A stretch of 64,000 nucleotides of DNA, taken from contig JBJFGR010000148.1 of the NCBI GenBank assembly GCA_051892875.1, positions 31,940 to 95,939 on the forward strand. The letters run 5' to 3'. The stretch comes from JBJFGR01 sp051892875. GTDB taxonomy: Bacteria; Pseudomonadota; Gammaproteobacteria; Enterobacterales; Succinivibrionaceae. A program made the position numbers and the translations under genes. Shown in pieces: positions 61,233-64,000 of the stretch; the stretch's first letter is position 1; each line of letters opens with the position of its first letter. The notes beneath the pieces are model-generated. The model did not search any database. It saw only the letters and a program-made list of their open reading frames with translations, and had not been told where the DNA came from.

Positions 61233-61405
61233 AATAACTACATAATATCCTCAACACTCTAATCTCAAACTCTATTTGTCTATATACTCTATGTATATCA
61301 GAAAAAATATTGATAAGACCTATCTAAAATGATTTTATATAACCTAAATTAATCTGATATATAATTTCTATTTTTTATATTTAAAATCCTCTATCCTTAT
61401 GATAA

Positions 61406-61414
61406 TGATATAAT
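61406..61414 (+). promoter_or_regulatory. putative extended -10 element of degS
   Basis: TGATATAAT, a perfect extended -10, 48 bases before degS. With the degQ terminator upstream, degS probably has its own promoter. Confidence 0.5.
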
Positions 61415-61462
61415 TTATAGAGAAATATAAACAAATTAAAAACTTAATTTTCGGATAATTTT

Positions 61463-62482
61463 ATGATATACACATATTTAAAATCAATTATAATAGGATT
61501 AGTAATAGCAATAGTTATATTAATAGTACAATTTTCAATAAAAACCATAAACACTCCCAATGGTTACAACTATGCTATATCAAAAAGTGCAAACTCTGTT
61601 GTGAATATATCTGTAAAAGACAATACTACTAATGAACTCATTTCATCTGCATCAGGTATAATTATGAGTAAAGACGGATATATTTTAACAAATCTACATG
61701 TTATATTAAATTACTTATCTTCACATACAATAGCTGTTCAATTACGAGACGGTAGTATTTATTATCCCAAAATTGTTGGAACAGATAAGAGAACAGATCT
61801 CGCAGTCCTAAAAATAACATCCCCTGATAAAGAATTTCCAGCTATAGCTATTAATGAAAAAATGGAACCTCGTTTAGGGGATGTTGTTCTTGCCATAGGG
61901 AATCCCCATAATTTGGGTCAAACAATTACCCATGGTATTATTAGTGCTATAGGTAGGACAGGTTCAGGACTTACTAAATATAATACTATGGATTTATCTG
62001 TAGGAATTCAAGAATTAATTCAAACTGATGCCCCAATAAATGCTGGTAATTCAGGAGGTGCTTTAATAAATACAAACGGTGAATTTGTTGCCATTAATAC
62101 AGCAACATTAACCAATAATAACGAAAACACTTATGGAATTAGTTTTGCTATTCCTCATAAGCTTGCTCTTCATATAATGAACTCTATAATCAAAGAAGGA
62201 AGAGTAATTAGAGGTTATCTCGGTATAACTGCTCATGATTACCAAATAAATGGATCAATTCAAGGTATTATAATAAATAGTATTGACCCATATGGTCCAT
62301 CATTCAATGCATTACAAATCAATGATATAATAAAAAAAATTAATGATGAAACTATAGAAAACACAAAGCAAGCAATGGAAATTATTGCTAATTCTCAACC
62401 GGGAACAACAGTTAAATTAGAAATTATTAGATATAATAAAATGACAGAATTAGAAATTACAGTTTGCGAACAACAACAATAG
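61463..62482 (+). CDS. degS: inner-membrane site-1 protease DegS
   Basis: Membrane-anchored HtrA protease that cuts RseA when unfolded porins bind its PDZ domain, releasing sigma-E. The 339 residues have one N-terminal membrane helix (about 8-28), a protease domain with H79 (TNLHVI), D112 (KRTDLAVL) and S197 (NAGNSGGAL), and a single PDZ domain (about 245-335). One PDZ and the uncleaved anchor separate it from DegQ. It ends 7 bases before a LysR-type gene. Confidence 0.94.
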   Translation: MIYTYLKSIIIGLVIAIVILIVQFSIKTINTPNGYNYAISKSANSVVNISVKDNTTNELISSASGIIMSKDGYILTNLHVILNYLSSHTIAVQLRDGSIYYPKIVGTDKRTDLAVLKITSPDKEFPAIAINEKMEPRLGDVVLAIGNPHNLGQTITHGIISAIGRTGSGLTKYNTMDLSVGIQELIQTDAPINAGNSGGALINTNGEFVAINTATLTNNNENTYGISFAIPHKLALHIMNSIIKEGRVIRGYLGITAHDYQINGSIQGIIINSIDPYGPSFNALQINDIIKKINDETIENTKQAMEIIANSQPGTTVKLEIIRYNKMTELEITVCEQQQ

Positions 62483-62489
62483 GATCAAA

Positions 62490-63434
62490 ATGACATTAAC
62501 ACAAATTAAATATGTAATAGCCGTTGCTGAATCTGGTTCTTTTAATAAAGCATCTCAATTGCTTTATATTTCTCAACCTAGCCTTTCTAATGCAATACAA
62601 GAATTAGAAAAAGAATTAGGAATTACAATCTTCTATCGGTCAGGTAAAGGAGTTGCATTGACCAATGAAGGAATTGAATATCTAACATATGCTAGACAAT
62701 TATTTAATCAATATGAAGAATTGCTATCAAAATACGGTAAAAATAACACCATAAAGAAAAAATTTGGAATATCTACCCAACATTACTCATTTGCTGTTAA
62801 ATCATTTGTTGCAATGGTAAAAAAATTCGATACTACACAATACGAATTTGCAATTAGAGAAACTAAAACAAAAGAAGTTATTACAAATGTTAACACTCTA
62901 AAAAGTGAAATTGGCATAATATACATATCAAATTTCAATAAGAACTTTATCCAAAAGATACTAAATTCATATGACTTATTATTTTACCCAATAATAGAAT
63001 GTGAAATCTACGTGTATCTTTATAAAAAACACCCCCTTGCAAAAAAGAAGCAAGTATCTTTTAAAGAATTAGAACAATATCCATCTCTATCTTTTGAACA
63101 AGGGGATTCAACTTCATTTTATTTTGCAGAAGAAATATATTCGACAAAAGAATACTTAAGAACTATAAAAGTAAATGACAGAGCTACTATGCTTAATCTC
63201 ATGAAAGAACTATATGGATTTACTTTATGCTCAGGTATTATATCTGAAGATTTAAACGGTGGAAATTATATAGCCATACCTCTTATGAATGAAGAAGAAG
63301 AGTATTCAGACTCTATGAAAATAGGCTATATAATAAAAAAGAATCACATAATGAGTAAAATGGCTAAATTATATATAGATGAAATTAAAAACTATTTTGA
63401 AAGTATAGGTCTTGCAAAAAAAGTATTACTTTGA
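62490..63434 (+). CDS. LysR-family transcriptional regulator
   Basis: Predicted DNA-binding regulator; target unknown. The 314 residues open with the LysR winged helix-turn-helix (about 1-62; FNKASQLLYISQPSLSNAIQELEKELGITIFYR) and a linker helix, followed by a substrate-binding domain (about 90-300). The HTH and the QYEFAIRETKTKEVITNV effector region look like LysR proteins common in gut anaerobes, including Firmicutes. It starts 7 bases after degS, so it may be cotranscribed, although LysR genes are usually divergent from their targets; no divergent partner is present. Confidence 0.9.
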   Translation: MTLTQIKYVIAVAESGSFNKASQLLYISQPSLSNAIQELEKELGITIFYRSGKGVALTNEGIEYLTYARQLFNQYEELLSKYGKNNTIKKKFGISTQHYSFAVKSFVAMVKKFDTTQYEFAIRETKTKEVITNVNTLKSEIGIIYISNFNKNFIQKILNSYDLLFYPIIECEIYVYLYKKHPLAKKKQVSFKELEQYPSLSFEQGDSTSFYFAEEIYSTKEYLRTIKVNDRATMLNLMKELYGFTLCSGIISEDLNGGNYIAIPLMNEEEEYSDSMKIGYIIKKNHIMSKMAKLYIDEIKNYFESIGLAKKVLL

Positions 63435-64000
63435 ATTAAACATACCCCATAATGGTACCATATACTTTTTTAGGCCTACCGCATTGCTGTTTAAAGCACA
63501 TAAATAAGCTACTAAAAAAAGTTGTTTCAGTTTATTTTGTTGGAATGGATTCATGTTAAGAGGTCTGTATTCCACTGTGCCAACTTTTACTTTGTTGGCT
63601 CGTCTTAATACTGATAATAATTATTAAGTATGATTTGAGTAATTCTTTTCTATCAAATCTTATAAAATATACCTTATATTTTCAAACAAAGGTATGTTAT
63701 ATCCAAAAGCATCATTTTCATTTTGCCCTTTTAAGACATTTTCATTTTGGGATTTTTTCTTTGTTAATACCATAACAGAAGCAATAGTATTTTTAAATCA
63801 TATAACTTAAGGTATAAGCATAATAAATATAGTCTTATTACAGCATATAGTTAGAATATAGATAATGTATTGTTCAAGGTTTTCATCGTTATATTTATAA
63901 GAATTTAGGTGTAAATTTGAAATTACTATATCAATAATTCTTAATACTTAAATTCCATGCACAAATATACAGTACACTATATCACTTTAATGAGTTGACA
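63435..64000. other. terminal region without a confident gene, possible gene remnants
   Basis: No plausible complete gene in 566 bases. On the minus strand about 60 codons are open from roughly 63619 to 63436 (encoding a stretch ending KKYMVPLWGMFNSK), and a second frame over the same bases reads CFKQQCGRPKKVYGTIMGYV, so a decayed coding sequence, perhaps from a mobile element, is possible. A 13-base direct repeat CATTTTCATTTTG occurs at 63713-63725 and 63737-63749. The rest is AT-rich and unexplained. Confidence 0.35.

Noticed and set aside
63436..63619. Minus-strand open frame of about 60 codons as a real gene
   Set aside because: It has no good start or ribosome site, and a different frame over the same bases looks equally protein-like, so it is kept only as a possible remnant.

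Overview
This window looks like chromosomal core genome of an AT-rich gammaproteobacterium (roughly two thirds A+T by eye). Gammaproteobacterial markers include MutH, LpoA, SspB, SrmB, SdhE, ZapG, DegQ/DegS, a divergent argR-mdh pair, the ffh-rpsP-rimM-trmD-rplS operon and a division/cell-wall cluster running rsmH to ftsZ-lpxC. LptD/SurA/LpxC imply a lipopolysaccharide outer membrane. MurE carries the DNPR motif of meso-diaminopimelate ligases. A MotX-like protein suggests a sodium-driven flagellar motor. The combination resembles AT-rich Aeromonadales such as Succinivibrionaceae; that placement is inference.

Layout. 1-7.4 kb: aroQ-accB-accC, a small sugar-binding-like lipoprotein, a 54-base adenine run, and pilB-pilC-pilD without a pilin gene. 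7.5-15.1 kb: lptD-surA-pdxA-rsmA-rsmC-coaE-yacG. 15.2-18.8 kb: glgC-glgA (glycogen synthesis) and an unidentified membrane protein. 18.8-24.1 kb, minus strand: rppH-ptsP-thyA-sdhE-srmB. 24.3-25.7 kb, plus strand: mutH and a stand-alone CBM48-like protein with a lysine-rich tail. 25.9-31.4 kb, minus strand: ffh operon, motX, mdh. 31.7 kb: argR with a two-ARG-box operator. 32.3-37.6 kb, minus strand: glnB, acnB, a Pro/His-rich secreted protein, ampD, lpxC. 37.8-53.4 kb, minus strand: the full division/murein cluster. 53.4-54.7 kb: rnpB RNA and rsmI. 54.8-57.1 kb, plus strand: lpoA and a diaA-like gene. 57.2-58.7 kb, minus strand: rplM-rpsI-sspB. 59.2-63.4 kb, plus strand: zapG, degQ, degS and a LysR regulator. 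The last 0.57 kb has no confident gene.

Functionally the window is dominated by envelope construction: murein precursors (murC-G, mraY), the divisome (ftsZAQLIW, zapG), lipid A (lpxC), LPS export (lptD), outer-membrane folding (surA), murein recycling and regulation (ampD, lpoA) and periplasmic quality control (degQ, degS). A second theme is storage carbon: glgC/glgA plus two small proteins that look like glucan binders. I saw no CRISPR array, tRNA, rRNA, intact insertion sequence or prophage.

The strongest anomaly is PtsP (EI-Ntr): everything else in the enzyme looks intact, but the phosphorylated histidine of its phosphohistidine motif is replaced by isoleucine (residue 354). Other points worth a look are the A54 tract, a pentanucleotide repeat just before surA, the two putative glucan-binding proteins, a structured rplM leader, and several genes missing from otherwise conserved neighbourhoods (mraZ, ddlB, lgt, sspA, pilA).
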